NCBI GenBank assembly: GCA_039090855.1
Contig: CM077024.1
Span: 68,202,594 to 68,266,593, forward strand
DNA from: Macrothele yani
Taxonomy: Eukaryota; Arthropoda; Arachnida; Araneae; Macrothelidae
Direction: 5' to 3'
Length of the DNA stretch: 64,000 nucleotides
Under the pieces are notes generated by a model, which had not been told where the DNA came from, ran no database searches, and saw only the letters and a list, made by a program, of their open reading frames with translations. Positions 51,247 through 63,480 of the stretch are shown here, piece by piece. Each line of letters starts with the position of its first letter. Positions within the stretch are counted from its first letter, which is position 1. The position numbers and the translations under genes were made by a program.

Positions 51247-52526
51247 ACTGTAAAGAAATTTCCTTATTACCCCAACATGCTGTCTTGTTTTATTTATTCA
51301 CCCTTTTATGTAACTTTTGGATCTTCTTGTGCTCAGCGAAATTGAACGTACATTCTACTCTTAACTAAAATTTTAAAATAAAGTGCCAAGAATTTCCCTC
51401 TTGGTTCGATAATGAGATTTAGCAGAGCTCGACGATTTGGCTTTTAAGCGTTCTTTTTTCAACAAAATCATCTCGTTGAGGAACAAAATTAAGTTCTGAA
51501 AATCTGCACACCGAAGTGGAACCTCAAACGAGTTATTACACTAATTTTTGTTTTCTCATTTTCGCAGAATATCTTAATGGCCTCTTGCATTAAAGAAACT
51601 GAAAAGATCCTGTTACAAGAAAGTAAATTCCATTAAAAAGTTCCTCCCAAAGGGGTGATTAGCCCAACACTGCTGCTTCAGAATTCGGAAAAGAAATAAA
51701 ACGTACGTTACATTTTACTGCTAACATTCAGTTCCAAGTATCAGATGCTAACGAAGTGTGATCAAAATGTGGAAAAACGAGTACAGGGTTGTAAAATTTT
51801 ATATGGCTATCATTAAAAAATGTCGAAAGCGTTTATTATCAGTTAAGGCGTTATAATAGCGCCAGTTACAATGCTATGGATTCCACTTTGTTCTTTACAT
51901 GGAGAATGGATCATGAAAGGTGCACCAGTGATAAATTTTGTTTTCCCACTTACCTAAGTGGAACTTCGCAAAAGTTGAAATACTAAAATTGCAACGGTAA
52001 TCCGATTTATTGGTGTAAGGAACATGCTAGAACAACTATTTAGACCTGAAAAGAGAGAAACTTTGGTAGCCGAAAGGTTATCATAAGCGGAACCATCAGA
52101 AAATTTTCTGGTTTGCTGTGTATAGTAAGATACTGGGTACCAAGAATTAAAGTTCAAGAGGTTGCTCTGATTCTAGAGACATATAGCCCCGGTTCCGCAG
52201 TGAAAGAAGAAAACGTTCTGAAGTGCAGCCACTTATGTTCAGTAGTTCCATAGGAACAACCGAGGCCTAAGTTGTGTCAAAAGTATTATCGTGACGTGTG
52301 TCGAAAAAAAAAAAAGACAAGAACGTTTAAGCTTAAATGCAGTCAAGTCAAGCCGAAAGTGCATGAAGTGCACCACAGGAAAACTTGCTAACGATCGCAT
52401 TACAGTTCCCGTTTGTGAGAACCTGGGTGGTAAAACGAAACGAATTAAACTTTAACAGCAAAGCGCAGGATTCTCAAATGCCCTAAATATTGCGAAGGCT
52501 TTCAATTTCAATATCATGCTTAAACC
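51247..52526. other. spacer, nothing recognised
   Basis: About 1.3 kb of AT-rich DNA; the only notable frame (51954-52157 minus, 67 codons) has no motif. Confidence 0.5.
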
Positions 52527-52639
52527 AAGTTAGTAAAATCATGCAATACATTGATTATGATACGCTTTTCAATATACAGGAAATCATTACTCAAGGTACT
52601 ACTCAAGTTATGAGGAAAATGGCTGTGGAATAAATCTCA

Positions 52640-53230
52640 CACCTGTGCCCTGACCTTCGATCCATTTGGATGATATTCAACAGAACTGCTTCAGTATATC
52701 TCCGAAATTACATGAGAAAGTTTTGTCCCATTCGAAGCAATTTTACGTAAGTTATGATGCAAAAGCGCTATGGAATAGATTCCGCTCCTGTGTCCTAACA
52801 TTTCACCCCATTTCGCCCATATTCGATAGGATCCGTCCCCAGGAAGGTCCCTACAACATACCAATATTTCATCCAAATCGAAACATTTTTACGTAAGTTA
52901 TGATTCATAATGGCGATGGAAGTGATTCCGCTCCTATGTCCTGACCTTTGACCCCAATTCCGAAAATTTTCAATAGGGTTTGTCCCCAGGTGGTCTCCTA
53001 CCACATACTAAAATTTAATCGAAATCGAACCTTTTTTACGCTAGTTATGACGCATAAGAGCAGTAGAATGGATCCCGCTCTTATGTCCAGACCTTTGACC
53101 CCATTTCGTTCACTTTCAAAACGGTTCCTTCCCAGGTGTTCCCCTACCACATACTAAAATTTCATCGAAATCGAACGATTTTTACGCAAGTTATCGTGCG
53201 GACGAACATACGCACACAACGCGTGACGTA
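52640..53230. repeat. ~145-bp monomers with DR1 motif (copy I, left block)
   Basis: About four monomers of the form CCTGACCTTTGACCCCATTT, then a stretch ending in CAGGTGGTCCCCTACCACAT, ACTAAAATTTCATCGAAATC, GTTATGACGCATAA and CCGCTCCTATGTC. An exact TGACCTTTGACC is at 52942-52953. The block ends at a GTGCGGACG tail and an ACGCGTGACGTAATGAGGCA segment. Confidence 0.85.
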
Positions 53231-53547
53231 ATGAGGCAGATGGGAATCGCGACCATCTGCTAGCAAAGTGTGACGTCATAAAACTTTAATAGGATCCACA
53301 AACAACGCGTGATGTAACGAAATAGATGGCATGACTGCGCGCCAACATCTAAAGGGGCGACGCCATTTCACCACACTACAAACTTGGTAATTCGGGGTGG
53401 TTATTTAACCCACTAAACAAATTTTCTTAAAGTCGAGATCAAGCTAAATCGATTTCTAGTACCAGAAAACGGTAGGTTTACGACTTTCATCAAAATCCTC
53501 GGAGCTGTTTTCAAAATAAAATTTACAAACAAACAAGAATTGCTCCT

Positions 53548-54157
53548 TTAAGGTGAACGTCAAGCAATTTTGCTTCCTGTACTTCCAATGGAAAAATTTC
53601 TGTAGACATTTTCTTCCCAATTAATGCGTTCCCAAGGATGAAAATTTGAACATCGATTAACATATCTTCATTTTATAACTTGGAATACTTAATATTTTCT
53701 AAAACATAACAATTATTATGCAATCCAATATTATTTCTCTGCTGACGTCATGGAAATACAGGTCGCGCCATCTTTTTTCTGGACAATTAATGCGTTCACA
53801 AGGATGAAAATTTGAACATCGATTAAAATAGCTTCATTTTATAACTTGGAATACTTAATATTTTCTAAAACATAACCATAATTATGCAATCCAACATTTG
53901 TTTGTCTACTGACGTCATCAAAGTACAAGTTGCGCCACACTTTTTCTGGTTTCAATACCACCAAAGGAAAAGTTATTGATTTTTAATGTAATTATGGTTA
54001 TGGTTTAGAAAATATTAAGTATTCCAAGTTGTAATAAAGTTATTTTAATCGATGTTCAAATTTTCATCCTTGGGAACACATTAATTGTAAAGGAAATGTG
54101 TACAAAAGTTTTTCCATTGGAAGTATAGTAAGCAAAATTACTTGACGTCCACCTTAA
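53548..54157. mobile_element. TTAA-ended hairpin (MITE-like) element, copy I
   Basis: TTAAGGTGAACGTCAAGCAA at the left is mirrored by TTACTTGACGTCCACCTTAA at the right. The inverted similarity extends over about 200 bp, including ATTAATGCGTTCCCAAGGAT and AATACTTAATATTTTCTAAA with their complements. A ~170-bp inner block is directly duplicated. No coding capacity. TTAA at both ends would fit a piggyBac-like target preference; that is inference. Confidence 0.75.
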
Positions 54158-55009
54158 TAATATGGGATAAAAGCGATGGAATAGATCGCATTCCTATGTC
54201 CTGACCTTTGACCCCATTTCGTTCACATTCAATAGGGTTCGTCCCCAGGTGGTCCCCTACCACATACTGAAATTTCATCGAAATCGAACCATTTTTACGC
54301 ACGTTATGACGCATAAGGGCAATGGAATGCATCCCGCTCTTATGTCCTCATCTTTGACCCCACTTCACCGATTTTGAATAAGATTCGTCCCCAGGCGGGC
54401 CCCTGCCACATACTAAAATTTAATCGAAATCGAACCATATTTACGCAAGTTACGACGCATAAGGGCAATGGAATGATCCAACTCCTACGTCGTGACCTTT
54501 GACCCATTTGTCCCATTTTCAATAGGGTTCGTCCCATGGTGGTCCCCTACCACATACTAAAATTTCATCGAAATCGAACCATTTTTACGCCGGTTATCCT
54601 GCGGACGGACGGACGGACAAAGCTGAAGCATGTACGTTTCTTCAACCAACGGTTGGAAAGCGTAAAAATAGGCCTTGGAAAACCACCCATTTATTGCAAG
54701 TAGAGGTAAGATGCTAGTATTGTAATTGTGAATTTCATAGAGAAAAATAATCAATATTCTAGAAATTGTCCGCTGCATCTGAAGCTGATAATTTGCAAAA
54801 CAAATAAATAAAACTAAGCTTATGCTCCTTCATCCAAACTGAATCATCAAAATCTCACTCCTTTATCAAAGTACCATCCAAAGTTTAAACTGGGCAAGCT
54901 GGTTTCGAAAAGAATGAATCATATAAAAGGACCATCGCCTTATAAGAATGTTAGATAACAATTTTGTCTGAAGCATAGAAAACAAGTGAGAAAAGAAAAG
55001 ACAGTAATA

Positions 55010-56228
55010 CACTATCTACCAACAAGTAATTGGACTCCTTGATAGCAAAGGAAAACAAGGTTAATTCACCTTCAATAGTTGGTGGTGCCTCCACGAGCGG
55101 CGATTACAGCTGTGACTTTCCGGGGCATACTCTCAACCAGGCGTTGTACGACGGCTATCGGTATTTTCTTCCACTTGGCTTGGAGAAGACAGGTCAGTTT
55201 TTTCACCGATTTTGGACGTTGGGGGCACACCTTAAGTCGACGTTCCAACTCGTCCCAGAGGTGCTCGATAGGGTTAAGGTCCGTGCTCTGCGCAGGCCAG
55301 TCCATTCGATTAACCCCGTTGTCACCATAGCAAGTCATGGTTGACCTCGCAACATGACAGGTGGCATTGTCATCCTGAAAGTAACATGGGTCCACCCCGT
55401 AAAACTGCCACAACGTAGGAAGCGCATGGTCATCCAAAATTGTGCAGTAGGTCTTGACGTTCATTCTACCAGGAATTGCAACCAAGAGTCCCGTGCAGTA
55501 CCAGGAGAAACCTCCCCATAGCATAATTTCACCGCCGCCGAACTTCACAGTTGGTACAATACATTCCGGCAGGAGGCGTTCTCCAGGCGGACGCCAAACC
55601 AGACCCTGCCATCCGAACGGTAGAGGGTGAACCTCGGTTTGTCGCTCCAGAGAACCAGTTTCCAATGTTCAACGGTCCACTGTTGACGTTCTTTGCACCA
55701 CGTTAGCCGAGCAGCGCTATTGGACTTGGTAATCAAAGGCTTCTGGGCGGCAGTACGTCCATGATAACCGAGCCGATGGGCTTCCTTACAGATGGTATTC
55801 ATGGAAAGAACACTCCCGGGATGCCTGTTTGAACTCCTCGCGGATGTGGGCCCATCGATTTGGTGCGGTTCTTCCAAATTTCTCTGGCCAGCACCCGTCG
55901 ATCTCTAACTCCCAGTTTTGTGGGTCTGCCGGGTCGGGGCACATTCCGATAGTCACCTCTCATCTTCCACTTGCCAATCACGTAGGCCACAGTCGATTTT
56001 GGGTACTTCCACTAGCTGGATATGTCACGTATGGATCAGCCATTTCTGTGATACCCGACGATTACACCTTTCTCGAAATCAGAGAGCTCCGAACTGCGTG
56101 GCATCTTGCATGCGACTGGTTGTGTTGTTGTTTCCCACACGATATTTAACGGCGGCGGCCCTGACGTTTATCAGGACCGCAGATATCGTCGATTGCAGGA
56201 ATGTCCAATTACTTGTTGGTAGATAGTG
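55010..56228 (-). mobile_element. Tc1-like transposon, DD34E (macro-repeat copy I)
   Basis: TIRs are CACTATCTACCAACAAGTAA at both ends read inward, with TA at 55008-55009 and 56229-56230. 1219 bp. The same element occupies the same place in copy II, 3926-3928 bp away. Confidence 0.95.
55072..56104 (-). pseudogene. broken Tc1 transposase
   Basis: Start MPRSSELSDFEKGVIVGYHR, then TGA and TAG stops in the HTH, AYVIGKWKMRGDYRNVPRPG (HTH end and AT-hook GRP), a frameshift, and [20 protein letters not shown] (first Asp). Another frameshift leads to [20 protein letters not shown] (second Asp) and [19 protein letters not shown] (Glu). 34 residues separate them. The reading ends AARGGTTNY. About 344 codons. 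Confidence 0.9.
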
Positions 56229-57626
56229 TAGCTTCAATTAAGCAAGGCTCATTCTTTGGAGCAAGAGGCATGAGATGTAGATGACAGCAATCTTTCACAC
56301 ACAAAGTTGTTTAAAAGTTTTACACAAAGTTCTTTTATGCAAAATTTAGACGAATTCATTAATGCAGATGAAAATTGATCTAATATAGACATGCAAACGA
56401 TTTGGAATTCATCCAAGGATTTAAAAAGTTGTGCAGTAAGTATTTTTAACGATGATAGCGAAGCAAAAGTTTAAAATAAGGAAAAAGTCGTGCGTTGTTC
56501 ACAAGAAGCCCTGGGAGTTTTACAGATGGTATCCAAATTAAATTAAATAGAAACAAGTTAGTAAAATCAGGCAATGCATTGATTATGATACGCTTTCCAA
56601 CATGCCAGAAATCATTACTCAAGTTATCACTCAAGTTATGAGAATTATGGCTGCGGAATAAATCTCGGTCCTGTGCCCTGACCTTTGATCCCACTTCGAT
56701 GATATTCAACAGAACTGGTCTAGTATACCTCCGAAATAACATGATAAAGGTTTGTCGCAATCGAAGCATTTTTGCATAAGTAATGATGCATAAAGGCTAT
56801 GGAATAGATCCCGCTCCTGTGTCCTAAACTTTGATCCCGTTTCGCCCATTTTCAACAGAATTTATCCCCAGGCAGGCCCCTATAACATACTAATATTTTA
56901 TCTAAATCGAATCATTTTTACGTAAGTTATGACGCATAATGGCAATGGAAGTGATTCCGCTCCTATGTCGTGACCTTTGACCCCATTTCGCCCATTTTAA
57001 ATAGAGTTTGTCACCAGGTGGTCCCCTACCACATACTAAAATTTCATCGGAATCGATCCTTTTTTACGTTAGTTATGGCGCATAAAAGCAGTGGAATGGA
57101 TCCCGCTCGTATGTACTGACTTTTGACCCCATTACGTTCACTTTAAATAGGGTTCCTGCCGAGGTGATCCCCTACCAGATACAAAAATTTCATCGAAATC
57201 GAACGATTGTTACGCGAGTTATCGTGTGGACGGACATACGCACACAACGAGTGACGTAATGAGGCAGATGGGAATCGCGACCATCTGCTCGCCGCAAGAG
57301 TGTGACGTCATAAAACTTTAATAGGATCCACACACAACGCCTGACGTAATGAGACCGATGGAGTGACCGCGCGCCAACATTTTCAAACGCGAGATTGTGA
57401 TGTCATAAGATTTCTAAGCATTGGTAACATTAACGGAACGACGCCATGACAATAAAACGTTATAATTCGGGCTGGGTATTTAACCCACTAAACGAATTCT
57501 CCTAAAGTCGAGATCAAGCTAAATCGATTTCTAGTACCAGAAAACTGTAGGTTAATGACTTTCATCAAAATTCTTAGAGCCGTTTTCAAAATAAAATGTA
57601 CATACATAAATACAAGAATTGCTACT

Positions 57627-58236
57627 TTAAGGTGGACGTCAAGTAATTTTCCTTCCAATACTTCCAATGGAAAAACTTCTGTACACATTTTCGTCACAAA
57701 CAATGCGTTCCTAAAGATGAAAATTTGAACATCCATTAAAATAGCTTCATTTCATAACTTGGAATACTTAATATTTTCTAAAACATAACAATTATTATGC
57801 AATCCAATATTATTTGTCTGCTGACGTCATGAAAATACAGGTCGCGCCATCTATTTTCTGGACAATTAATGCGTTCACAAGGATGAAAATTTGAACATTG
57901 ATTAAAATAGCTTCATTTTATAACTTGGAATACTTAATATTTTCTAAAACATAACCATAATTATGCAATCCAACATTTGTTTGTCTACTGACGTCATCAA
58001 AGTATAGGTTGCGCCATACTTTTTCTGGTTTCAACACCGCCAAAGGAAAAGTTACTAATTTTAAATGTAATTATGGTTATGGTTTAGAAAATATTAAGTA
58101 TTCCAAGTTGTAATAAAGTTATTTTAATCGATGTTCAAATTTTCATCCTTGGGAACACATTAATTGTAAAGGAAATGTGTACAAAAGTTTTTCCATTGGA
58201 AGTATAGTAAGCAAAATTACTTGACGTCCACCTTAA
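57627..58236. mobile_element. TTAA-ended hairpin element, copy II
   Basis: 610 bp, the same length as copy I; TTAAGGTGGACGTCAAGTAA at the left, complement at the right, and the same inner ~170-bp duplication. Confidence 0.75.
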
Positions 58237-58935
58237 TAATATGGGATAAGAGCGATGGAATGGATCGCATTCCTATGTCCTGACCTTTGACCCCATTTCG
58301 TCCACATTCAATAGGGTTCGTCCCCAGGTGGTCCCGCACTACATACTAAAATTTAATTGAAATGGAACCATATTTACGCAAGTTACGACGCATAAGGGCA
58401 ATGGAATGATCCAGCTCCTACGTCGTGACCTTTGACCCCATTTGTCCCATTTTCAATAGGGTTCGTCCCATGGTGGTCCCCTACCACATACTAAAATTTC
58501 ATCGAAATCAAACCATTTTTACGCCGGTTATCGTGCGGACGGACAAAGCTAGAGCATGAACGCTTCTTCAACCTACGGTTGGAAAGCGTAAAAATGGCCC
58601 TTAGAAAACCACCCATTTATTGCAAGTAGAGGTAAGATGCTAGTATTGTAATTGTGAATTTCATAGAGAAAAATAATCAATATTCTAGAAATTGTCCGCT
58701 GCATCTGAAGCTGATAATTTGCAAAACAAATAAATAAAACTAAGCTTATGCTCCTTCATCCAAACTGAATCATCAAAATCTCACTCCTTTATCAAAGTAC
58801 CATCCAAAGTTTAAACTGGGCAAGCTGGTTTCGAGAAGAATGAATCATATAAAAGGACCATCGCCTTATAAGTATGTTAGATAACAATTTTGTCTGAAGC
58901 ATAGAAAACAAGTGAGAAAAGAAAAGACAGTAATA

Positions 58936-60156
58936 CACTATCTACCAACAAGTAATTGGACTCCTTGATAGCAAAGGAAAACAAGGTTAATTCATCCTTC
59001 AATAGTTGGTGGAGCCTCCATGAGCGGCGATTACAGCTGTGACTTTCCGGGGCATACTCTCAACCAGGCGTGGTACGACGGCTATCGGTATTTTCTTCCA
59101 CTTGGCTTGGAGAAGACAAGTCAGTTTTTTCACCGATTTTGGACGTTGGGGGCACACCTTAAGTCGACGTTCCAACTCGTCCCAGAGGTGCTCGATAGAG
59201 TTAAGGTCCGGGTTCTCCGCACGCCAGTCCATTTGATTAACCCCATTGTCACCATAGCAAGTCATGGTGGACCTCGCAACATGACAGGTGGCATTGTCAT
59301 CCTGAAGGTAACATGGGTCCACCCCGTAAAACTGCCACAACGTAGGAAGCGCATGGTCATCCAAAATTGTGCAGTAGGTCTCGACGTTCATTCTACCAGG
59401 AATTGCAACCAAGAGTCCCGTGCCGTACCAGGAGAAACCTCCCCATAGCATAATTCCACTGCCGCCGAACTTCACAGTTGGTACAATACATTCCGGCAGG
59501 AGGCGTTCTCCAGGCGGACGCCAAACCAGACCCGGCCATCCGAACGGTAGAGAGTGAAACTTGATTCGTCGCTCCAGAGAACCAGTTTCCAATGTTCAAC
59601 GGTCCACTGTTGACGTTCTTAGACACCACGTTAGCCGAGCAGCGCTATTGGACTTGGTAATCAAAGGCTTCTGGGCGGCAGCACGTCCATGATAACCGAG
59701 CCGATGGGCTTCCTTACAGATGGTATTCATGGAAAGAACACTCCCGGGATGCCTGTTTGAACTCCTCGCGGATGTGGGCCCATCGATTTGGTGCGGTTCT
59801 TCCAAATTTCTCTGGCCAGCACCCGTCGATCTCTAACTCCCAGTTTTGTGGGTCTGCCGGGTCGGGGCACATTCCGATAGTCACCTCTCATCTTCCATTT
59901 GCCAATCACGTAGGCCACTGTCGATTTTGGGTACTTTAACTAGCTGGATATGTCACGTATGGATCAGCCATTTCTGTGATACCCGACGATTACACCTTTC
60001 TCGAAATCAGAGAGCTCCGAACTGCGTGGCATCTTGCATGCGACTGGTTGCGTTGTTGTTTCCCACACGATATTTAACGGCGGCGGCCCTGACGTTTATC
60101 AGGACCGCAGATATCGTCGATTGCAGGAATGTACAATTACTTGTTGGTAGATAGTG
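58936..60156 (-). mobile_element. Tc1-like transposon, DD34E (macro-repeat copy II)
   Basis: 1221 bp. Same TIRs (CACTATCTACCAACAAGTAA) and same flanking macro-repeat sequence as copy I. Most transposase stops and frameshifts are identical to copy I, so the copies arose by duplication of an already dead element. Confidence 0.95.
58999..60032 (-). pseudogene. broken Tc1 transposase, duplicate
   Basis: As in copy I: MPRSSELSDFEKG start at 60032, stops in the HTH, GDYRNVPRPGRPTKLG, a frameshift, a first-Asp region, [15 protein letters not shown] (second Asp) and [19 protein letters not shown] (Glu). It differs from copy I at scattered positions (for example an extra base near 59620), as expected of neutral drift. 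Confidence 0.9.
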
Positions 60157-60480
60157 TAGCTTCAATTAAGCAAGGCTCATTCTTTGGAGCAAGAGGCATG
60201 AGATGTAGATGACAGCAATCTTTCACACACAAAGTTGTTTAAAAGTTTTACACAAAGTTCTTTTATGCAAAATTTAGACGAATTCATTAATGCAGATGAA
60301 AATTGATCTAATATAGACATGCAAACGATTTGGGATTCATCCAAGGATTTAAAAAATTGTGCAGTAAGTACTTTTAAAGATGATAGCGAAGCAAAAGTTT
60401 AAAATAAGGAAAAAGTCGTGCGTAGTTCACAAGAAGCCCTGGGAGCCTTACAGATGGTATCCAAATTAAATTAAATAGAA

Positions 60481-62513
60481 ACAAGTTAGTAAAATCAGGC
60501 AATGCATTGATTATGATACGCTTTCCAACATACCAGAAATCATTACTCAAGTTATGAGAATTATGGCTGTGGAATAAATCTCGGTCCTTGTGCCCTGACC
60601 TTTGATCCCACTTCGATGATATTCAACAGAACCGGTTTAGTGTACCTCCGAAATAACATGATAAAGTTTTGTCGCAATCGAAGCATTTTTACATAAGTAA
60701 TGATGCATAAAGGCTATGGAATAGATCCCGCTCCTGGGTCCTAAACTTTGACCCCGTTTCGCCCATTTTCAACAGAATTCATCCCCAGGCAGGCCCCTAT
60801 AACATACTAACATTTTATCTAAATCGAATCATTTTTAGGTAAGTTATGACGCATAATGGCGATGGAAGTGATTCCGCTCCTATGTCGTGACCTTTGACCC
60901 CATTTCGCCCATTTTAAATACAGTTTGTCACCAGGTGGTCCCCTACCACATACTAAAATTTCATCGGAATCGATCCTTTTTTACGTTAGTTATGGCGCAT
61001 AAAAGCAGTGGAATGGATCCCGCTCGTATGTACTGACTTTTGACCCCATTACGTTCACTTTAAATAGGGTTCCTGCCGAGGTGATCCCCTACCAGATACT
61101 AAAATTTCATCGAAATCGAACGATTGTTACGCGAGTTATCGTGCGGACGGACATACGCATACAACGCGTGACGTAATGAGGCAGATGGGAATCGCGACCA
61201 TCTGCTCGCCGCAAGATTGTGACGTCATAAAACTTTAATAGGATCCACACACAACGCCTGACGTAATGATACCGATGGACTGACCGCGCGCCAACATTCT
61301 CAAACGCGAGAATGTGATGTCATAAGATTTCTAAGCATTGGTAACATTAATGGAACGACGCCATGCCAATAAAAACGTTATAATTCGGGATGGGTATTTA
61401 ACCCACTAAACGAATTCTCCTAAAGTCGAGATCAAGCTAAATCGATTTCTAGTACCAGAAAACTGTAGGTTAACGACTTTCATCAAAATTCTTAGAGCCG
61501 TTTTCAAAATAAAATGTACATACATAAATACAAGAATTGCTACTTTAAGGTGGACGTCAAATAATTTTGCTTCCTATACTTCCAATGGAAAAACGTCTGC
61601 ACACATTTTCGTCACAAACAATGCGTTCCCAAGGATGAAAATTTGAACATCCATTAAAATAGCTTCATTTCATAACTTGGAATACTTAATGTTTTCTAAA
61701 CCGTAACCGTAACTATGCAATCCAACATTTATTTGTCCACTGACGTCATCAAAGCACAGATCGCGCCATACTTTGTTTTTGGTTTCAACACCACCAAAGG
61801 AAACGTTATTGTTTTTTAATATAATTATGCTTATGTTTTACAAAATGCTAAGTATTCCAAGTTATAGTATGAAGTTATTTTAATCGATGTTCAAATTTCC
61901 ATCCTTGGGAACACACTAATTATGAAGGAAATGTGTGCAAAAGGTTTTCTATTCGAAATATAGGAAGCAAAATTACTTGACATCCACCTTAATAGTGTGG
62001 GATAAGGGCGATGGAGTGGATCCCGATCCTATGTCCTGACTTTTGATTCCATTTGTCCCATTTTCAATAGGTTTACTCTCCAGGTGGTCCCCTACCACAT
62101 ACTAAAATTTCATCGAAATCGATCCATTTTTACGCACCTTATGCCGCATAAAAGCAATGGAATACATCCCGCTCCTATGTCTTGACCTTTGACCCCACTT
62201 CACCTTTTTTCAATTGGGTTTGTCCCTAGGTGGTCCCCTACCACATACTAAAATTTCATCGAAATCGAACCATTTTTACGCACCTTATGCCGCATAAGGG
62301 CAATGGAATACATACCGCTATGTCTTGACCTTTGACCCCACTTCACCCATTTTCAATAGGGTTTGTCCCCTGGCGGTCCCTTACCACATACTAAAATTTC
62401 ATCGAAATCAAACCATTTTTACGTGAGTTATCGTGCCGACAGACGGACAGACGGACGGAAAAGCTGGAGCATATACGCTTCTTCAACCTACGGTTGGAAA
62501 GCGTAAAAAACGA
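60481..62513. repeat. macro-repeat copy III (partial)
   Basis: Starts ACAAGTTAGTAAAATCAGGC like copy II and runs through the monomers, a shortened hairpin and further monomers to GGTTGGAAAGCGTAAAAA. It lacks the ~1.9 kb with the Tc1. Exact DR1 motifs at 60888, 62183 and 62326. Confidence 0.92.
61545..61992. mobile_element. TTAA-ended hairpin element, copy III, shorter
   Basis: 448 bp with the same TTAA ends, but a single copy of the ~170-bp inner block that is duplicated in copies I and II. This may be the ancestral form or a deletion. Confidence 0.72.
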
Positions 62514-63478
62514 TAAGAGAATATTAGAAAAAAATCCTGCTTTAGGCAATTTTCAACCCTTATACAGGTTTTCAGAAAGAAACAAAAAATTCATATTTTT
62601 TTTGCAACTTGATAACTAATAGGTCATTCGGCATCATAAGTGGGACTACTTCTAAAATTAGTTTAGCTGTATTTCTTGCTGGTTGAAAGAAAATTAATAC
62701 AAACAACAACACAATTTTCAACTAAAAATAATGAAATTTCATAATCGTAATTCTTTAAGCAAAGACATACAGGTATTGAAGTTCTTATTTTCCCCACTTT
62801 CTTAGTTTAATCATTATTTTGGACGCATAAGGCATGTTAGGTAAGGCATGTTTCGTTTTAAGAACGTAGGTTAATACAGTACTTTCTGATGTAGCAAAGC
62901 TTTTACTAAAATGGTATTCTGATATTACATTAAAAGGATCGGTGTTCCCTGGCTAATGTTGTAATAGAGTCGTTCTATTTTATTCAAAGGTGAGTTGAGG
63001 TTATCGAAAGATCTTTCTAAACATAGAAGAAGATCTTTCTAAACCATAGAAGATCTTATATAACCACTATGTGATTTATCTTCAGGTAAAGGTCGAAACT
63101 AACACAATAACAATACGGTTTCTTAAGTAAACTATCGCGGTCGAAACTAACATAATAACAATACGGTTCCTTAAGCAAACCAACGCTGAAGTTCATGACG
63201 TTTAACATATAAAGAATGCAGAGAAATTTGTGGATTATTGGAAGAAACCAAATAGTTTGTTTAGAGGGATCACAATTCAAAATCCGCAAATCTGTTTGCT
63301 GAAAGCCTATTCACGTATTGTAATCACGGATCCTGCTGCAACGACGACATCCCTTACAACATTCCGTTACCATGGAAAAAAACTATTTCAGGCCGATTTT
63401 TAAGGACATAAGACATTGCCCCTCCACCCAACAATTATTTGGTTTCTTCCAATAACGCACATTTCTGCGCATGCTTCA
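62514..63478. other. spacer with small duplications
   Basis: No gene recognised. AGATCTTTCTAAAC...ATAGAAG is duplicated at 63009-63055, and a 48-bp direct repeat is at 63091-63184. Confidence 0.5.
63091..63184. repeat. 48-bp tandem duplication
   Basis: Two near-identical 48-bp units starting GGTCGAAACTAACA (63091 and 63139), differing at a few bases. In the minus frame this gives a 16-residue repeat, which I regard as incidental. Confidence 0.85.
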
Positions 63479-63480
63479 TA

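Larger units (their letters stand above)
52527..56551. repeat. macro-repeat copy I (about 4.03 kb)
   Basis: First copy of a tandem macro-repeat: ~145-bp monomers, a TTAA hairpin element, more monomers, then ~1.9 kb including a Tc1. Its monomer part has diverged more from copies II and III than its Tc1 part has from copy II. It is 96 bp longer than copy II. Confidence 0.92.
56552..60480. repeat. macro-repeat copy II (3.93 kb)
   Basis: Second full copy; starts ACAAGTTAGTAAAATCAGGC. Contains monomer block, hairpin element (57627-58236), monomer block, and the Tc1 (58936-60156), in the same order as copy I. Exact DR1 motifs at 56971, 58281 and 58426. Confidence 0.94.

Noticed and set aside
55030..55344. 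Plus-strand frames over the Tc1 elements (also at 59020, 63687, 47451, 42105, 37714) as genes
   Set aside because: They are antisense shadows of the minus-strand transposases.
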